A DNA stretch of 32,098 nucleotides from Cryobacterium sp. MLB-32 (GTDB lineage: Bacteria; Actinomycetota; Actinomycetes; Actinomycetales; Microbacteriaceae), in NCBI RefSeq assembly GCF_000738085.1, contig NZ_JPRS01000129.1, positions 1-32,098 on the forward strand, given 5' to 3'. How positions within the stretch are numbered: position 1 is the stretch's first letter; each line of letters starts with the position of its first letter. Of this stretch, positions 8,204 to 16,199 are shown one piece after another. The position numbers and the translations under genes are program-made. The notes beneath the pieces are model-generated. The model searched no databases, was not told the origin of the DNA, and saw only the letters and a program-made list of their open reading frames with translations.

Positions 8204-9100
8204 TCAGGCGTGCAGCGCGCATGCGGGCGCGGCGAGGGCCACGCAGGGCTCGCATACGACGAGCTGCTCACGGCACGATTCCTCCCGGCAGTTGAGCATG
8301 TGGCGGGTGGGCTCGCCGCAGACGAGGCACTGCCCGAGCACGGCGGTGTGGTCGCTGAAATTGATGGACATCCGCTGGTCGAACACGTACAGGGAGCCGT
8401 CCCAGAGCCCGTCGTCACCGTACGCCTCGCCGTACCGGGCGATGCCGCCCTCAAGCTGGTAGACCTCACCGAAGCCGCGCGACGCCATCAGGCCGCTCAG
8501 CACTTCGCAGCGGATGCCTCCGGTGCAGTAGGTGACAACCGGCTTGTCCTTGAGGTGGTCGTATTTTCCGCTGTCGAGTTCCGCCACAAATTCCCGGGTG
8601 TTGGACACGTCGGGCACGACGGCATTGCGGAACCGACCGATCTCCGCTTCGAAGGCATTGCGGCCGTCGAAGAACACCACCTCGTCCCCGCGCTCGGCCA
8701 CGAGTTCATGAAGCGCCGCGGGATCGAGCCGGGTTCCCCCGCCGACGACGCCGTCGGCATCCACGGTCAGCTCACCGGGCGCGCCGAAGCTCACGATTTC
8801 GTCGCGCACCTTCACCACGAGCTTCGGGAAGTCGAGGCTGAGACCAGCGGGATCCAGGGCGGTGCCCTCGCTCCATTTGAAGTCGATGTGCCGGAAGGCC
8901 GGGTAGTCGTGGGTCTTGCGAATGTAGCGTTTCAGCGCCTTCAGGTCTCCGCCGAGCGTGCCGTTCAGGCCGTCGGCGGAGATGATGATGCGGCCGCGCA
9001 GGCCGAGGGACTCGCACAGGTCGCGCTGCCAGAGGCGGACCGCGTCCGGGTCGGCAAGGGGCGTGAAGACGTAGTAGAGAAGGATCTTCGGAATGGCCAC
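8204..9100 (-). CDS. trhO: tRNA uridine(34) hydroxylase, rhodanese-domain family
   Basis: This 298-residue protein of the YceA/TrhO family makes 5-hydroxyuridine at the wobble position of tRNA in an oxygen-dependent reaction. The N-terminal acylphosphatase-like domain (about 1-100) carries [16 protein letters not shown] and [13 protein letters not shown]. The rhodanese domain (about 120-225) has the active-site loop [10 protein letters not shown], with Cys192 and a second conserved Cys198. The C-terminal tail contains a cysteine-rich segment ([10 protein letters not shown], then CREESCREQ and VVCEPC), probably metal binding. The GTG start at 9100 follows TAAAAT (9107-9112) by exactly six bases. 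The gene diverges from the PEBP gene at 9153 over 52 bp, so the two promoters overlap. Confidence 0.94.
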   Translation of the reverse strand: MAIPKILLYYVFTPLADPDAVRLWQRDLCESLGLRGRIIISADGLNGTLGGDLKALKRYIRKTHDYPAFRHIDFKWSEGTALDPAGLSLDFPKLVVKVRDEIVSFGAPGELTVDADGVVGGGTRLDPAALHELVAERGDEVVFFDGRNAFEAEIGRFRNAVVPDVSNTREFVAELDSGKYDHLKDKPVVTYCTGGIRCEVLSGLMASRGFGEVYQLEGGIARYGEAYGDDGLWDGSLYVFDQRMSINFSDHTAVLGQCLVCGEPTRHMLNCREESCREQLVVCEPCVALAAPACALHA

Positions 9101-9106
9101 CCAGCT

Positions 9107-9112
9107 ATTTTA
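9107..9112 (-). promoter_or_regulatory. -10 box TAAAAT of leaderless trhO
   Basis: TAAAAT on the minus strand, then six bases, then GTG 9100-9098. This is one of the clearest leaderless starts in the window. The divergent promoter of the next gene (TAGGCT, 9126-9131) lies 13 bases away on the other strand. Confidence 0.6.
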
Positions 9113-9125
9113 CGCGCGGGGGGCC

Positions 9126-9131
9126 TAGGCT
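9126..9131 (+). promoter_or_regulatory. -10 box TAGGCT of the PEBP-like gene
   Basis: TAGGCT is followed by about 21 bases to the ATG at 9153. GGAAG (9145-9149) serves as a closely spaced Shine-Dalgarno, so this mRNA has a short leader, unlike its divergent neighbour. Confidence 0.4.
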
Positions 9132-9152
9132 CTGATCAACGATTGGAAGCCC

Positions 9153-9692
9153 ATGACTCAGGACCCCCTCGCCCGATTCGGCGCCGTGCCGCAGTTCACT
9201 CTCACGAGCAGCGATATGACCGATGGCCAGCCGCTCTTCGCCCCGCAATACGGCGCGGAGTCCGGCGGAGAAGACCGCTCGCCCGAGCTCTCCTGGTCGG
9301 GGTTCCCCTCCGGCACGAAGAGCTTCGCGGTGACGATGTATGACCCGGATGCCCCCACCGGCTCCGGCTTCTGGCATTGGGCGGTCTGCAACCTGCCGAC
9401 ATCCGTCACGTCCCTTGACGCCGGCGCGGGCGCCCTCGGCAGCGCGGCACTGCCGGCAGACGCCCTCACCCTGCCCAACGAGACGCGCCAGAGCGCGTTC
9501 GTCGGCGCCGGGCCGCCTCCCGGAACCGGTACGCATCGCTACCAGTTCATCGTGCACGCGGTTGATGTGGAACGACTCGAACTCGACCCGCACTCCACAC
9601 CGGCCGTGCTGGGCTTCAACCTGCACTTCCACACTCTGGCCCGTGCGGTTCTTGAGGCCACCGGAGTCGCCGGCGGAGCCGCCGCCCGGTAA
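9153..9692 (+). CDS. YbhB/YbcL family Raf-kinase-inhibitor-like (PEBP) protein
   Basis: This 179-residue phosphatidylethanolamine-binding-protein homologue is cytoplasmic, with no signal peptide. The PEBP anion-pocket motifs are clear: SPELSWSGFPSGTKSFAVTMYDPDAPTG with FWHWAVCNLP (about 45-82), and GPPPGTGTHRYQFIVHAVDV (about 119-138), which carries the conserved G-P-P, H-R-Y and F signature. The length is normal for the bacterial branch. The cellular role of bacterial PEBPs is not settled. A CCCCC-AAAT-GGGGG hairpin (9735-9748) lies downstream and may end the transcript. Confidence 0.94.
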   Translation: MTQDPLARFGAVPQFTLTSSDMTDGQPLFAPQYGAESGGEDRSPELSWSGFPSGTKSFAVTMYDPDAPTGSGFWHWAVCNLPTSVTSLDAGAGALGSAALPADALTLPNETRQSAFVGAGPPPGTGTHRYQFIVHAVDVERLELDPHSTPAVLGFNLHFHTLARAVLEATGVAGGAAAR

Positions 9693-9734
9693 CGGCCGTT
9701 CGGCACTCGGCGCAGCATGCCCGGTGCCATGTGT

Positions 9735-9772
9735 CCCCCAAATGGGGGTATTCACAGGGTATAGGGGGGTCC
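9735..9772. promoter_or_regulatory. G-tract hairpin and repeated GGGTAT boxes upstream of the esterase gene
   Basis: CCCCC (9735-9739) and GGGGG (9744-9748) can pair over AAAT. Immediately after come GGGGTAT (9745-9751) and GGGTATA (9758-9764), followed by GGGGGG. The block lies roughly 30-65 bases before the -10 of the next gene. It could be a terminator for the upstream gene or an operator. Metal-sensing CsoR-type sites also use ATACCC/GGGTAT tracts, but the boxes here are direct, not inverted, so no regulator is assigned. Confidence 0.35.
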
Positions 9773-9800
9773 CTCCCAGCGCGCCCACACGCTGCGGAGT

Positions 9801-9806
9801 TAATCT
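9801..9806 (+). promoter_or_regulatory. -10 box TAATCT of the leaderless esterase gene
   Basis: TAATCT is followed by six bases and then GTG 9813. No Shine-Dalgarno precedes the start. Confidence 0.5.
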
Positions 9807-9812
9807 CAGTCG

Positions 9813-10877
9813 GTGAGAAATACCCGCAATTCCGCCAAGGAAACCGGCCTCTCCCGGGTTCCGGTCTGGGCGTGGCGGGCTTTGATGCTCCGCCTGCCCG
9901 AAAACGCGGCCAGCCGCACTCGGGCGACGTCGATCGATGCGGTGGAGTACCACCTCGATATCGACTACGCGGGTGACGGCAAGCGTGGCCATCGCCTTGA
10001 CGTGATGGTGCCTCACGACGCTCAGGGGTCCCTTCCCGTGTACATCTATTTTCACGGCGGTGGCTGGACCTCGGGCGATAAGGCCCCACTTACCAGGTAC
10101 TGTGCGAGCCAGGCCCTGGAGGGCATGGTGGTGGTCAACGCCAACTACCGGATGGCTCCGGGAGCGCAGCTGTCCCACATGATGCAGGATGGAAATCACG
10201 TGCTCGATTGGGTCGTGAGCACCATTGCGGATTTCGGGGGCGACCCCTCCCGTATCGTGCTCGGTGGCGACTCGGCCGGCGGGCACATTGCGGCCCTGCT
10301 GACCGCATCGGCCTTCCATCCTGAGCTGGCCAAGCATTACGGCATCGAGCCGCACGTCGACCGCACGAACCTGCTCGGCCTCGTTCAGCACTGCAGCATC
10401 GCGGACTTCTCGGTGATGTTCGAGCGAGGCTTCGTGCTGAGCCTCAATTTTCTGCGGATGCTGTTACCGGAGAATGGACGCGGACTGCACCTGCGCAGCG
10501 CCGCTCGCTTCATGTCGCCGATCGAATGGCTCGACAGCGGTTTTCCGCCGGTGTTCATCACGACGTCCGAGCGTGACTACTTCTATCGTGCGAACCTCAA
10601 CTTCATTGCTGCCCTGCGCAACAAGGCGATCAGTGTCGACACTCTGATCTACGCCCGCAACCGAGTGAACACCCGCCACACCTGGCAGCAGGAGTCGAAG
10701 CATCCGGAGTCTCAGGAGGTCTACCGCCGTCTCGGCGACTTCGTGCGCCGGGTTGCCCCGCGCCCCGTGGCGGCAGTGGCGGCCGTGGTTGCTGTGCTTC
10801 CCGCGCTCGTGGTCGAGAAGCTTGCCTCGAGCGGAGTCGCTACGGTTCTTCCCCGGCTCGTACCCCGCACGCTGTAG
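9813..10877 (+). CDS. Alpha/beta hydrolase, HSL-type esterase/lipase
   Basis: This 354-residue hydrolase has the hormone-sensitive-lipase-type oxyanion motif YFHGGGW (about 79-85). The nucleophile Ser154 is in LGGDSAGGHIAAL, the acid is likely in TTSERDYFYRAN, and the His is likely in NTRHTWQQ. It should hydrolyse small or medium acyl esters; the substrate is unknown. The N terminus has no clear signal peptide, while the last 45 residues contain a hydrophobic Ala/Val stretch (PVAAVAAVVAVLPALVV) that could tether it to the membrane. The GTG start at 9813 is supported by the TANNNT box six bases upstream. The next gene starts 18 bases after the stop but carries its own leaderless promoter. Confidence 0.92.
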   Translation: MRNTRNSAKETGLSRVPVWAWRALMLRLPENAASRTRATSIDAVEYHLDIDYAGDGKRGHRLDVMVPHDAQGSLPVYIYFHGGGWTSGDKAPLTRYCASQALEGMVVVNANYRMAPGAQLSHMMQDGNHVLDWVVSTIADFGGDPSRIVLGGDSAGGHIAALLTASAFHPELAKHYGIEPHVDRTNLLGLVQHCSIADFSVMFERGFVLSLNFLRMLLPENGRGLHLRSAARFMSPIEWLDSGFPPVFITTSERDYFYRANLNFIAALRNKAISVDTLIYARNRVNTRHTWQQESKHPESQEVYRRLGDFVRRVAPRPVAAVAAVVAVLPALVVEKLASSGVATVLPRLVPRTL

Positions 10878-10882
10878 CCCGG

Positions 10883-10888
10883 TAGGGT
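10883..10888 (+). promoter_or_regulatory. -10 box TAGGGT of the leaderless DUF2809 gene
   Basis: TAGGGT, six bases, then GTG 10895. The box is squeezed into the 17-base gap after the esterase stop. Confidence 0.5.
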
Positions 10889-10894
10889 TCACGT

Positions 10895-11299
10895 GTGGAA
10901 CGTGGACAAGCGGATGAGCGAGTGATGCGACGCCGCTGGGTGCTCTGTGCCGCGGGAGGGCTCGTGGTCGCGACCGGCCTCGGCGTGCACTTCCTGGCCG
11001 ACGGCGTGCTGGCAGGACTCGTGGCCGACGCCCTGTACGCGGTTCTGGTGTACCTCCTTGTGGCGTTCGTCGTGCCGCGGGCGTCCCCGGCGCGCATCGC
11101 GGTGACCGCCGCCGCGCTCTGCGCGCTCATCGAGCTGTTCCAGCTCTCCGGTGTGCCGAGCCTTCTCGCCGAGCGTTGGGCGCCGATCGCCCTCGTGCTC
11201 GGAACGACCTTCGGAGCCTGGGACCTTGTGGCGTATGCGGCCGGCGCGGCGCTCGCCGGAGTGATCGACCGGCTGGGGAATCGCTGGTCGAGGACCTAG
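10895..11299 (+). CDS. DUF2809 family membrane protein
   Basis: This 134-residue protein has about four helices. The recognisable DUF2809 pattern is GLVADALYAVLVYLLVAFVV followed by ALCALIELFQLSGVPSLL and the TFGAWDLVAYAAGAALA segment. The Glu in ELFQL and the Trp/Asp in AWDL are conserved in this family, which is distantly VanZ-like. No activity is established. The GTG at 10895 lies six bases after TAGGGT; a later ATG at 10925 (MRRRWVL) would also give a plausible membrane start. It ends tail-to-tail with the LysE gene, sharing the four bases CTAG. Confidence 0.82.
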   Translation: MERGQADERVMRRRWVLCAAGGLVVATGLGVHFLADGVLAGLVADALYAVLVYLLVAFVVPRASPARIAVTAAALCALIELFQLSGVPSLLAERWAPIALVLGTTFGAWDLVAYAAGAALAGVIDRLGNRWSRT

Positions 11300-11934
11300 C
11301 TCTGGGAGCCGGTCACAGCCAGGACGCCGCCGAGGCCGATCATCATGGCGCCGCCCGTTGCCGAGAGGGTCTCAATGCGCGTCGGCGACTTCGCGAACCA
11401 GTGTCGCGCCGCTCCGGCGGCCAGCGCCCAGGTGCTGTCGCCGATGAAGGCCAGCACGACGAACACCAGGCCGAGCGTCAGCAGCTGCAGAACAACCGAT
11501 CCCGCCCCGTAGTCGACGAATTGCGGGAGCACGGCGACGAAGAACACAATCGCCTTTGGGTTGCTCACGCCCACGATGAAACCCTCGGCCAGCAGGCGGC
11601 GTCGCGACTTGGGCGTGACACTGCCTCCGGTTGCTCCCGCCGCCGAACGGCGGTGCCGGATGGCCTGGATGCCGAGGTACACGATGTATGCGGCGCCCGC
11701 GAACTTGATAATCGTGAACACGACCACGGACTGCGCCACGACCGCCCCGAGCCCCAGGGCGACCGCGAGGATCACCGGGATCAGGCCGAGGGAGTTTCCG
11801 GCCACGCTGAGAATTCCACCGCGGCGTCCGAGGGCAAGTGACCGTCCGATCACGAACAGCACGGTGGGCCCAGGCAGGGCGATCAGCGCGACGGATGCGA
11901 GCCCGAAAGCCAGCAAATGGGGGAGGGAAACCAT
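11296..11934 (-). CDS. LysE/RhtB family amino-acid exporter
   Basis: This protein of about 212 residues has six predicted helices. It is typical of LysE/RhtB translocators, which export basic or hydroxylated amino acids and homoserine-type compounds. Family marks are the N-terminal FGLASVALIALPGPTVLFVIGRSLALGRRGG (containing the LPGPT signature), AGAAYIVYLGIQAIR, and the GFIVGVSNPKAIVFFVAVLPQFVD loop. I chose the ATG at 11934 over 11970 because it directly opens the first helix. TAAAAT (11940-11945) ends five bases before it. The substrate is not predictable from sequence. The 3' end overlaps the convergent DUF2809 gene by four bases. Confidence 0.92.
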   Translation of the reverse strand: MVSLPHLLAFGLASVALIALPGPTVLFVIGRSLALGRRGGILSVAGNSLGLIPVILAVALGLGAVVAQSVVVFTIIKFAGAAYIVYLGIQAIRHRRSAAGATGGSVTPKSRRRLLAEGFIVGVSNPKAIVFFVAVLPQFVDYGAGSVVLQLLTLGLVFVVLAFIGDSTWALAAGAARHWFAKSPTRIETLSATGGAMMIGLGGVLAVTGSQS

Positions 11935-11939
11935 ACTGA

Positions 11940-11945
11940 ATTTTA
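11940..11945 (-). promoter_or_regulatory. -10 box TAAAAT of the LysE gene
   Basis: TAAAAT on the minus strand lies five bases before ATG 11934, consistent with a leaderless or near-leaderless mRNA. Confidence 0.45.
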
Positions 11946-12004
11946 GGCCTTGTGAGGGGTTCTCCGGCACGAAAAATCCATGAACATTTTCAGCTTCAAT
12001 CGAG

Positions 12005-12010
12005 TAGATT
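12005..12010 (+). promoter_or_regulatory. -10 box TAGATT of leaderless prpD
   Basis: TAGATT, six bases, then GTG 12017. No Shine-Dalgarno precedes the start. The preceding 60 bases are locally AT-rich and shared with the divergent LysE promoter. Confidence 0.55.
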
Positions 12011-12016
12011 CTTTGT

Positions 12017-13858
12017 GTGAAGTTTCACGAGGTTCGTGTACATCGAAGTGACGAGCATCTCGCCCGAGAGGGGCAGCTCGCCTGGAAGATCGCTCAGGTC
12101 GCGACCGACCCGGTACCGGTCACTGCTGCGGTCGCCGAGATGGTGATCAACCGCATCATCGACAATGCCGCCGTGGCCGCGGCCTCGATTGTGCGCGATC
12201 CCGTGGTGGCAGCCCGGGCCCAGGCGCTCAGCCACCCGCGCTCGACCGGCGGCGACGGAGCCAACATCTTCGGAACGAATGCGGCCATCCGCGTCTCGCC
12301 GGAATGGGCGGCGTGGGCGAACGGCGTGGCTGTGCGGGAGCTTGACTTTCACGACACGTTCCTCGCCGCGGAGTACTCACACCCGGGCGACAACATCCCG
12401 CCGATCCTGGCTGTGGCCCAGCACCTCGCTGCCTCCCGGGGGCTGGGCGGCGTCGACCTGCTGCGCGGCATCGCCACGGGGTACGAGATTCAGATCGACC
12501 TCGTGAAGGCGATCAGCCTGCACGAGCACAAGATCGACCACGTCGCCCACCTGGGGCCGTCGGTCGCCGCGGGCATCGGCACCCTGCTCGGCCTCGACGA
12601 ACAGACCATCTTTCAGGCCATCGGCCAGGCGCTGCACACCACAACGACCACGCGGCAGTCCCGTAAGGGAGAGATCTCCAGTTGGAAGGCCTACGCCCCC
12701 GCCTTCGCGGGCAAGCTGGCGATCGAGGCGATTGACAGGGCCATGCGTGGCCAGACGAGTCCCACGCCCATCTACGAGGGCGAAGACGGTGTGATCGCCT
12801 GGCTTCTGGGCGGTCGGGGTCGCGTGTACACGGTGGGACTCCCGGAGCGCGGTGAGGCCAAGCGGGCCATCCTCGACAGCTATACCAAGGAGCATTCGGC
12901 TGAGTATCAGGCGCAGGCGTGGATCGACCTCGCCCGCCGCCTGCACCGGGAGCACCCCGAGCTGGTTGCGAATACCGACACCGTGGCATCCGTCGTGCTG
13001 CATACCTCGCATCACACGCACGTGGTGATCGGCTCGGGGGCCCACGACCCGCAGAAGTACAACCCGGATGCGACCCGGGAAACCCTCGACCACTCCATTC
13101 CCTATATTTTCGCGGTGGCCCTGCAAGACGGCCACTGGCACCACGTCGACTCCTATAGCCCTGAGCGCGCGCATCGCCCAGACACCGTGGCGCTCTGGAA
13201 CCGCGTCACGACGGTGGAAGATGCCGAATGGACGCGTCGCTACCACTCCCTGGACGTGAACGAAAAGGCCTTCGGCGGACGCGTGGTGATCACGCTCACC
13301 GACGGCGGCACCATCACCGATGAGATCGCGGTAGCGGATGCGCATCCGCTCGGGGCGAGGCCGTTCGGCCGCGACCAGTACGTGGCGAAGTTCCGCACTC
13401 TCGCTGCCGACGTACTCGAACCCGATGAAATCGACCGATTCCTGGATACCGCCCAGCGCTTGCCCGACCTCACCGGGCCGGAACTGCGCGGCCTCACCAT
13501 CACCGCCCGACGTGGTCTCGTGCATCCGGCGACCGACCCTCAGGCTTATTCTGAGCCACCGTTGCACCGCCGAAGGGAGCATCATGAGCGACTCAGCCAC
13601 CACCGAGCCTCGCATTTTCAAGGGGCTGGCGGGAGTGACCGTCGATGTCACGGCCATATCGATGGTGAATTCCGATACGAACTCTCTGCTTTATCGGGGC
13701 TATCCCGTTCAACAACTGGCGGCGCGTTGCAGCGTCGAGGAGGTGGCCCTGCTGCTCTGGGACGGCGAGCTGCCCAGCCCCGAGAGGCTGGCGGAGTTCG
13801 AGCTCGAGGAGCGTTCGAACCGGGCGCTCGCGGCCAACGTGCTGCGCGCGGTGGATGA
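12017..13858 (+). CDS. prpD: 2-methylcitrate dehydratase, probably frameshifted at the 3' end
   Basis: The enzyme dehydrates 2-methylcitrate to 2-methyl-cis-aconitate in the methylcitrate cycle of propionyl-CoA disposal. The first 508 residues are a normal MmgE/PrpD protein. Marks include [54 protein letters not shown] and [15 protein letters not shown]. As written the frame runs on to 613 residues, so the last ~105 are an Arg/Gly-rich antisense-looking tail read out of phase through the first 275 bases of prpC. One extra base in the CCC at 13537-13539 would instead end the protein at residue ~512 with DPSGLF and TGA at 13552-13554. That is the usual length and leaves 29 bases before prpC. 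Either a sequencing/assembly error or a real mutation is possible; the dehydratase core is intact. Confidence 0.9.
   Translation: MKFHEVRVHRSDEHLAREGQLAWKIAQVATDPVPVTAAVAEMVINRIIDNAAVAAASIVRDPVVAARAQALSHPRSTGGDGANIFGTNAAIRVSPEWAAWANGVAVRELDFHDTFLAAEYSHPGDNIPPILAVAQHLAASRGLGGVDLLRGIATGYEIQIDLVKAISLHEHKIDHVAHLGPSVAAGIGTLLGLDEQTIFQAIGQALHTTTTTRQSRKGEISSWKAYAPAFAGKLAIEAIDRAMRGQTSPTPIYEGEDGVIAWLLGGRGRVYTVGLPERGEAKRAILDSYTKEHSAEYQAQAWIDLARRLHREHPELVANTDTVASVVLHTSHHTHVVIGSGAHDPQKYNPDATRETLDHSIPYIFAVALQDGHWHHVDSYSPERAHRPDTVALWNRVTTVEDAEWTRRYHSLDVNEKAFGGRVVITLTDGGTITDEIAVADAHPLGARPFGRDQYVAKFRTLAADVLEPDEIDRFLDTAQRLPDLTGPELRGLTITARRGLVHPATDPQAYSEPPLHRRREHHERLSHHRASHFQGAGGSDRRCHGHIDGEFRYELSALSGLSRSTTGGALQRRGGGPAALGRRAAQPREAGGVRARGAFEPGARGQRAARGG
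13572..13579 (+). promoter_or_regulatory. Shine-Dalgarno of prpC
   Basis: GAAGGGAG lies four bases before ATG 13584 and fixes the prpC start inside the apparent prpD reading frame. This supports the view that prpD should stop upstream. Confidence 0.65.
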
Positions 13859-14714
13859 CCTGCCCCTGACCACGCACCCGATGGACGTCTGTCGCACCGC
13901 CGTGAGCGTCATGGGTGCCAACGACATGTTCGCCGGCAGCAACTCCCCGGCAAACAACCTGCGCAAGGCTCGGCACCTGTTCGCGCAGATGCCGGCAATC
14001 GTGGCGTACGACCAGCGCCGGCGGCACGGGCTGGAGCTCGTGGAACCGCGCGCCGACCTCGACTACACCGAGAACTTTCTGTACATGACCTTCGGCGAGG
14101 TGCCGGAGCCCGTCGTCGTCGATGCCTTCCGCATCTCACTCGTGCTCTACGCCGAGCACTCGTTCAACGCCTCCACCTTTGCCGCGCGCGTGATCGCCTC
14201 GACGCTCTCCGACATGCACTCGGCGGTCACCGGCGCCATCGGCGCCCTGAAGGGCCCCTTGCACGGCGGCGCCAACGAGGCGGTCATGTACACGTTCGAC
14301 GAGATCGGAACGCCCGACCGGGTAGACACGTGGCTCGACGCGGCGCTCGCGAGCAAGCGCAAGGTGATGGGGTTCGGACACCGTGTGTACAAGCACGGCG
14401 ATTCCCGGGTGCCCACCATGCGGTCGTCGATGGTGGCCATGCTCGAACATTTCGGCCGCCCCGACCTGCTGGAGATCTACATCAACCTCGAGGAGGCGAT
14501 GGCCGCGCGCACGGGCATTCTGCCGAACGTGGACTATCCCACCGGCCCCGCGTACCACGTGATGGGGTTCGACACCGAGACCTTCACGCCGATCTTCGTG
14601 GCGGCGCGCATGATCGGCTGGACCGCGCACGTGTCGGAGCAGCTCGCCGCGAACGCGCTCATTCGCCCGCTGTCGGTGTACATCGGGGCGGCCCAGCGCG
14701 ACGTGCCCGCCTAG
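13584..14714 (+). CDS. prpC: 2-methylcitrate synthase / citrate synthase
   Basis: This 376-residue type-II-like citrate synthase condenses propionyl-CoA (and often acetyl-CoA) with oxaloacetate. The catalytic residues are His227 (GPLHGGANE), His266 ([14 protein letters not shown]) and Asp317 (LPNVDYPTG). The length and the N-terminal [16 protein letters not shown] are those of the short PrpC/methylcitrate-synthase group; this motif and the adjacency to prpD support the call over housekeeping GltA. The ATG has a good Shine-Dalgarno. The usual prpB (methylisocitrate lyase) is not between prpD and prpC. The lyase step must be supplied elsewhere, for example by an isocitrate lyase as described in mycobacteria (inference). 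Confidence 0.93.
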   Translation: MSDSATTEPRIFKGLAGVTVDVTAISMVNSDTNSLLYRGYPVQQLAARCSVEEVALLLWDGELPSPERLAEFELEERSNRALAANVLRAVDDLPLTTHPMDVCRTAVSVMGANDMFAGSNSPANNLRKARHLFAQMPAIVAYDQRRRHGLELVEPRADLDYTENFLYMTFGEVPEPVVVDAFRISLVLYAEHSFNASTFAARVIASTLSDMHSAVTGAIGALKGPLHGGANEAVMYTFDEIGTPDRVDTWLDAALASKRKVMGFGHRVYKHGDSRVPTMRSSMVAMLEHFGRPDLLEIYINLEEAMAARTGILPNVDYPTGPAYHVMGFDTETFTPIFVAARMIGWTAHVSEQLAANALIRPLSVYIGAAQRDVPA

Positions 14715-14723
14715 AATCCGCGC

Positions 14724-14766
14724 CCCGCACCTCCTAATCCCGCCTCGCACTTCTTACTCCCGCCTC
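14724..14766. repeat. Short direct repeat after prpC
   Basis: CGCACCTCCTAATCCCGCCT is followed by a diverged second copy, CGCACTTCTTACTCCCGCCT, 21 bases apart. It lies between the prpC stop and the dispersed inverted-repeat element. Confidence 0.5.
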
Positions 14767-14767
14767 G

Positions 14768-14909
14768 TTGGTCGAGGCGCGAGGTACGAGCGATCGAGAC
14801 CTGGCGAGACGATCCTCCCAGCCCGAGCCAGGTCTGAGGATCAACGCGCGGGGTCTCGATCTCGACATGCTCGATCCAAGCGCTCCTGTGTAGCGCCTCG
14901 ACCAGCGGA
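14768..14909. repeat. Dispersed inverted-repeat element, copy 2
   Basis: The left arm (14768-14801) contains GGTCGAGGCGCGAGG and GAGCGATCGAGACC. It matches the reverse complement of the right arm at 23413 with a single difference. The interior carries GAGCCAGGTCTGAGGATCA, shared with the 89-bp unit at 4383. The end has GGTCTCGATCTCGACATGCT and CTCGATCCAAGCGCT, shared with 4365 and 30424, and closes CGCCTCGACCAGCGG. It occupies most of the 238-bp gap between prpC and the thioesterase gene. Confidence 0.85.
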
Positions 14910-14940
14910 GGTCCCGACGCGGGGACGGAGCCCGCGCCGA

Positions 14941-14946
14941 TAGCAT
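14941..14946 (+). promoter_or_regulatory. -10 box TAGCAT of the leaderless thioesterase gene
   Basis: TAGCAT, six bases, then ATG 14953. The box lies just beyond the repeat element. Confidence 0.5.
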
Positions 14947-14952
14947 CGCAGG

Positions 14953-15513
14953 ATGCACATGTTCTTTCGCACCCTTCTGCACGCCATGCTGTCGCGATTC
15001 GGCCCGAGGCTCGGTCACTACGACGTGGCGCGCACCCGGTTCATCACCTCGCCGACCGACCTCGATATTCTTCGCCATATGAACAACGGCGTCTACCTGT
15101 CGATCATGGACGTGGCCCGCTTCGATATGCTGCACCGCACCGGGGTCTGGAAGATCTTCGTGGCGCGTGGCTGGTACCCGGTGGTCGTCGCCGAGACGAT
15201 CAGCTTTCGTAAGTCCCTCACGGTGGGGCAGCGGTTTACCGTGGAATCGCGCATCCTCGGGTTCGATACCAAGGCCGTCTATGTGGAGCAGCGATTCGTT
15301 CGACCGGATGCCTCGGGCGAACTCGAGATCTACGCGCACGGGTTCATCCGTGGTCGCTTTCTCAAGCGCACGGGCGGCGTGGTCCCCATCGAGGACCTGC
15401 TCGAGGCCGTGGGCATGCCCGAGGACGTCACCGTACCCGCCTGGCTGCTCGAGTGGAGCGACGACGTGGCCATGCCGGCCACGCGCGCTCCCGCACCGAG
15501 CATCTGGGAGTAG
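14953..15513 (+). CDS. Acyl-CoA thioesterase-like hot-dog protein (THEM6-like)
   Basis: This 186-residue single hot-dog-fold protein belongs to the 4HBT/THEM6-like group. The helix motif TDLDILRHMNNGVYLSIMDVARFDML (about 37-62) carries the conserved H-M-N-N-x-x-Y. The strand segment PVVVAETISFRKSLTVGQRF is followed by GFDTKAVYVEQRFV. It probably hydrolyses or binds long-chain acyl thioesters in the cytoplasm; the substrate is unknown. The tail after residue ~160 is Pro/Ala-rich. The ATG at 14953 is six bases after TAGCAT. A second ATG two codons later is possible. Confidence 0.85.
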   Translation: MHMFFRTLLHAMLSRFGPRLGHYDVARTRFITSPTDLDILRHMNNGVYLSIMDVARFDMLHRTGVWKIFVARGWYPVVVAETISFRKSLTVGQRFTVESRILGFDTKAVYVEQRFVRPDASGELEIYAHGFIRGRFLKRTGGVVPIEDLLEAVGMPEDVTVPAWLLEWSDDVAMPATRAPAPSIWE

Positions 15514-15523
15514 TCCCGCGCTT

Positions 15524-15565
15524 CCCGAAGTGAGTTCCCCGAAGTGAGTTCCCCGACGTGAACTT
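15524..15565. repeat. 14-bp minisatellite, three copies
   Basis: CCCGAAGTGAGTTC occurs at 15524-15537 and 15538-15551, with a diverged third copy (CCCGACGTGAACTT) at 15552-15565. It lies between the convergent thioesterase and SRPBCC genes. Confidence 0.75.
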
Positions 15566-15593
15566 CTGGGAGTGAGCCAGTCGGTCGGGGCGC

Positions 15594-16103
15594 TCAGGTG
15601 GTGGTGCGGGCGGGCAGGATCAGGTCTTTGTAGGTCTGGGCCAGTGCCGGGTAATAGCTGTCCCAGGTGGGCATCGGGCGGCCCGTGCGGTAGGCGACGA
15701 GGCGGTCGAGGCAATAGTCCCAGCCCGGTCCGACGGTGGCGGCCTCGGCGGGATTGCGCAGGCGTTGGCCGAAGGTCACCGTTGTCATTCCGTTGCCCTC
15801 TGCGAGGTGGAACAGCGCCCGCCAGGCATCGTCGCCCTCACCGAAATCACCGAGAAACCGGTGCGGTGCGGCGCACTCCAGAATGCTCACGTACTGCCAC
15901 TTGGCATCCGGCTCGGCCGACATGCGAAATTTGACGGCACCGGTGGCTGGGTTGCCGGTGAAGGTGCCGATCCATTTTTCCAATTCGGCCGGACGCGTCA
16001 TGGACGCCCAGACATCATCCGGGATGGCCGTGAAGAGCCGGTCCATCATGAGGTACAGTCCGTCGTCGCGGTGAACGAGGCGTCCGGTGGCTGTGGCTGT
16101 CAT
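15594..16103 (-). CDS. SRPBCC (AHSA1-like) domain protein
   Basis: This 169-residue protein has the START/Bet-v1-like fold of AHSA1-type SRPBCC proteins. It opens DGLYLMMDRLFTAIPDDVWASMTRPAELEKWIG, the usual helix-grip opening with the Trp after the Pro. Beta strands with hydrophobic-pocket character follow (VKFRMS, WQYVSILECAAPHRFLGDFG, MTTVTFGQRL). The end has GPGWDYCLDRLVAYRTGRP, typical of this subgroup. The fold binds hydrophobic ligands; no ligand is known here. I chose the ATG at 16103 because GGAGG sits five bases upstream; the in-frame extension to 16187 is poor sequence. Confidence 0.86.
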   Translation of the reverse strand: MTATATGRLVHRDDGLYLMMDRLFTAIPDDVWASMTRPAELEKWIGTFTGNPATGAVKFRMSAEPDAKWQYVSILECAAPHRFLGDFGEGDDAWRALFHLAEGNGMTTVTFGQRLRNPAEAATVGPGWDYCLDRLVAYRTGRPMPTWDSYYPALAQTYKDLILPARTTT

Positions 16104-16199
16104 GGTTCCTCCAAGCTGAGTGACACACGATCCTCCCCACAGGTTAGGCCCCTTTCCGCTCCACGGCCAGTAGCCGTTCTGCGCCATCCGTGCGGCGCG

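Noticed and set aside
10895-11299. VanZ-family resistance protein
   Set aside because: Helix spacing and the ELFQL/AWDL pattern fit DUF2809 better; there is no glycopeptide-resistance context.
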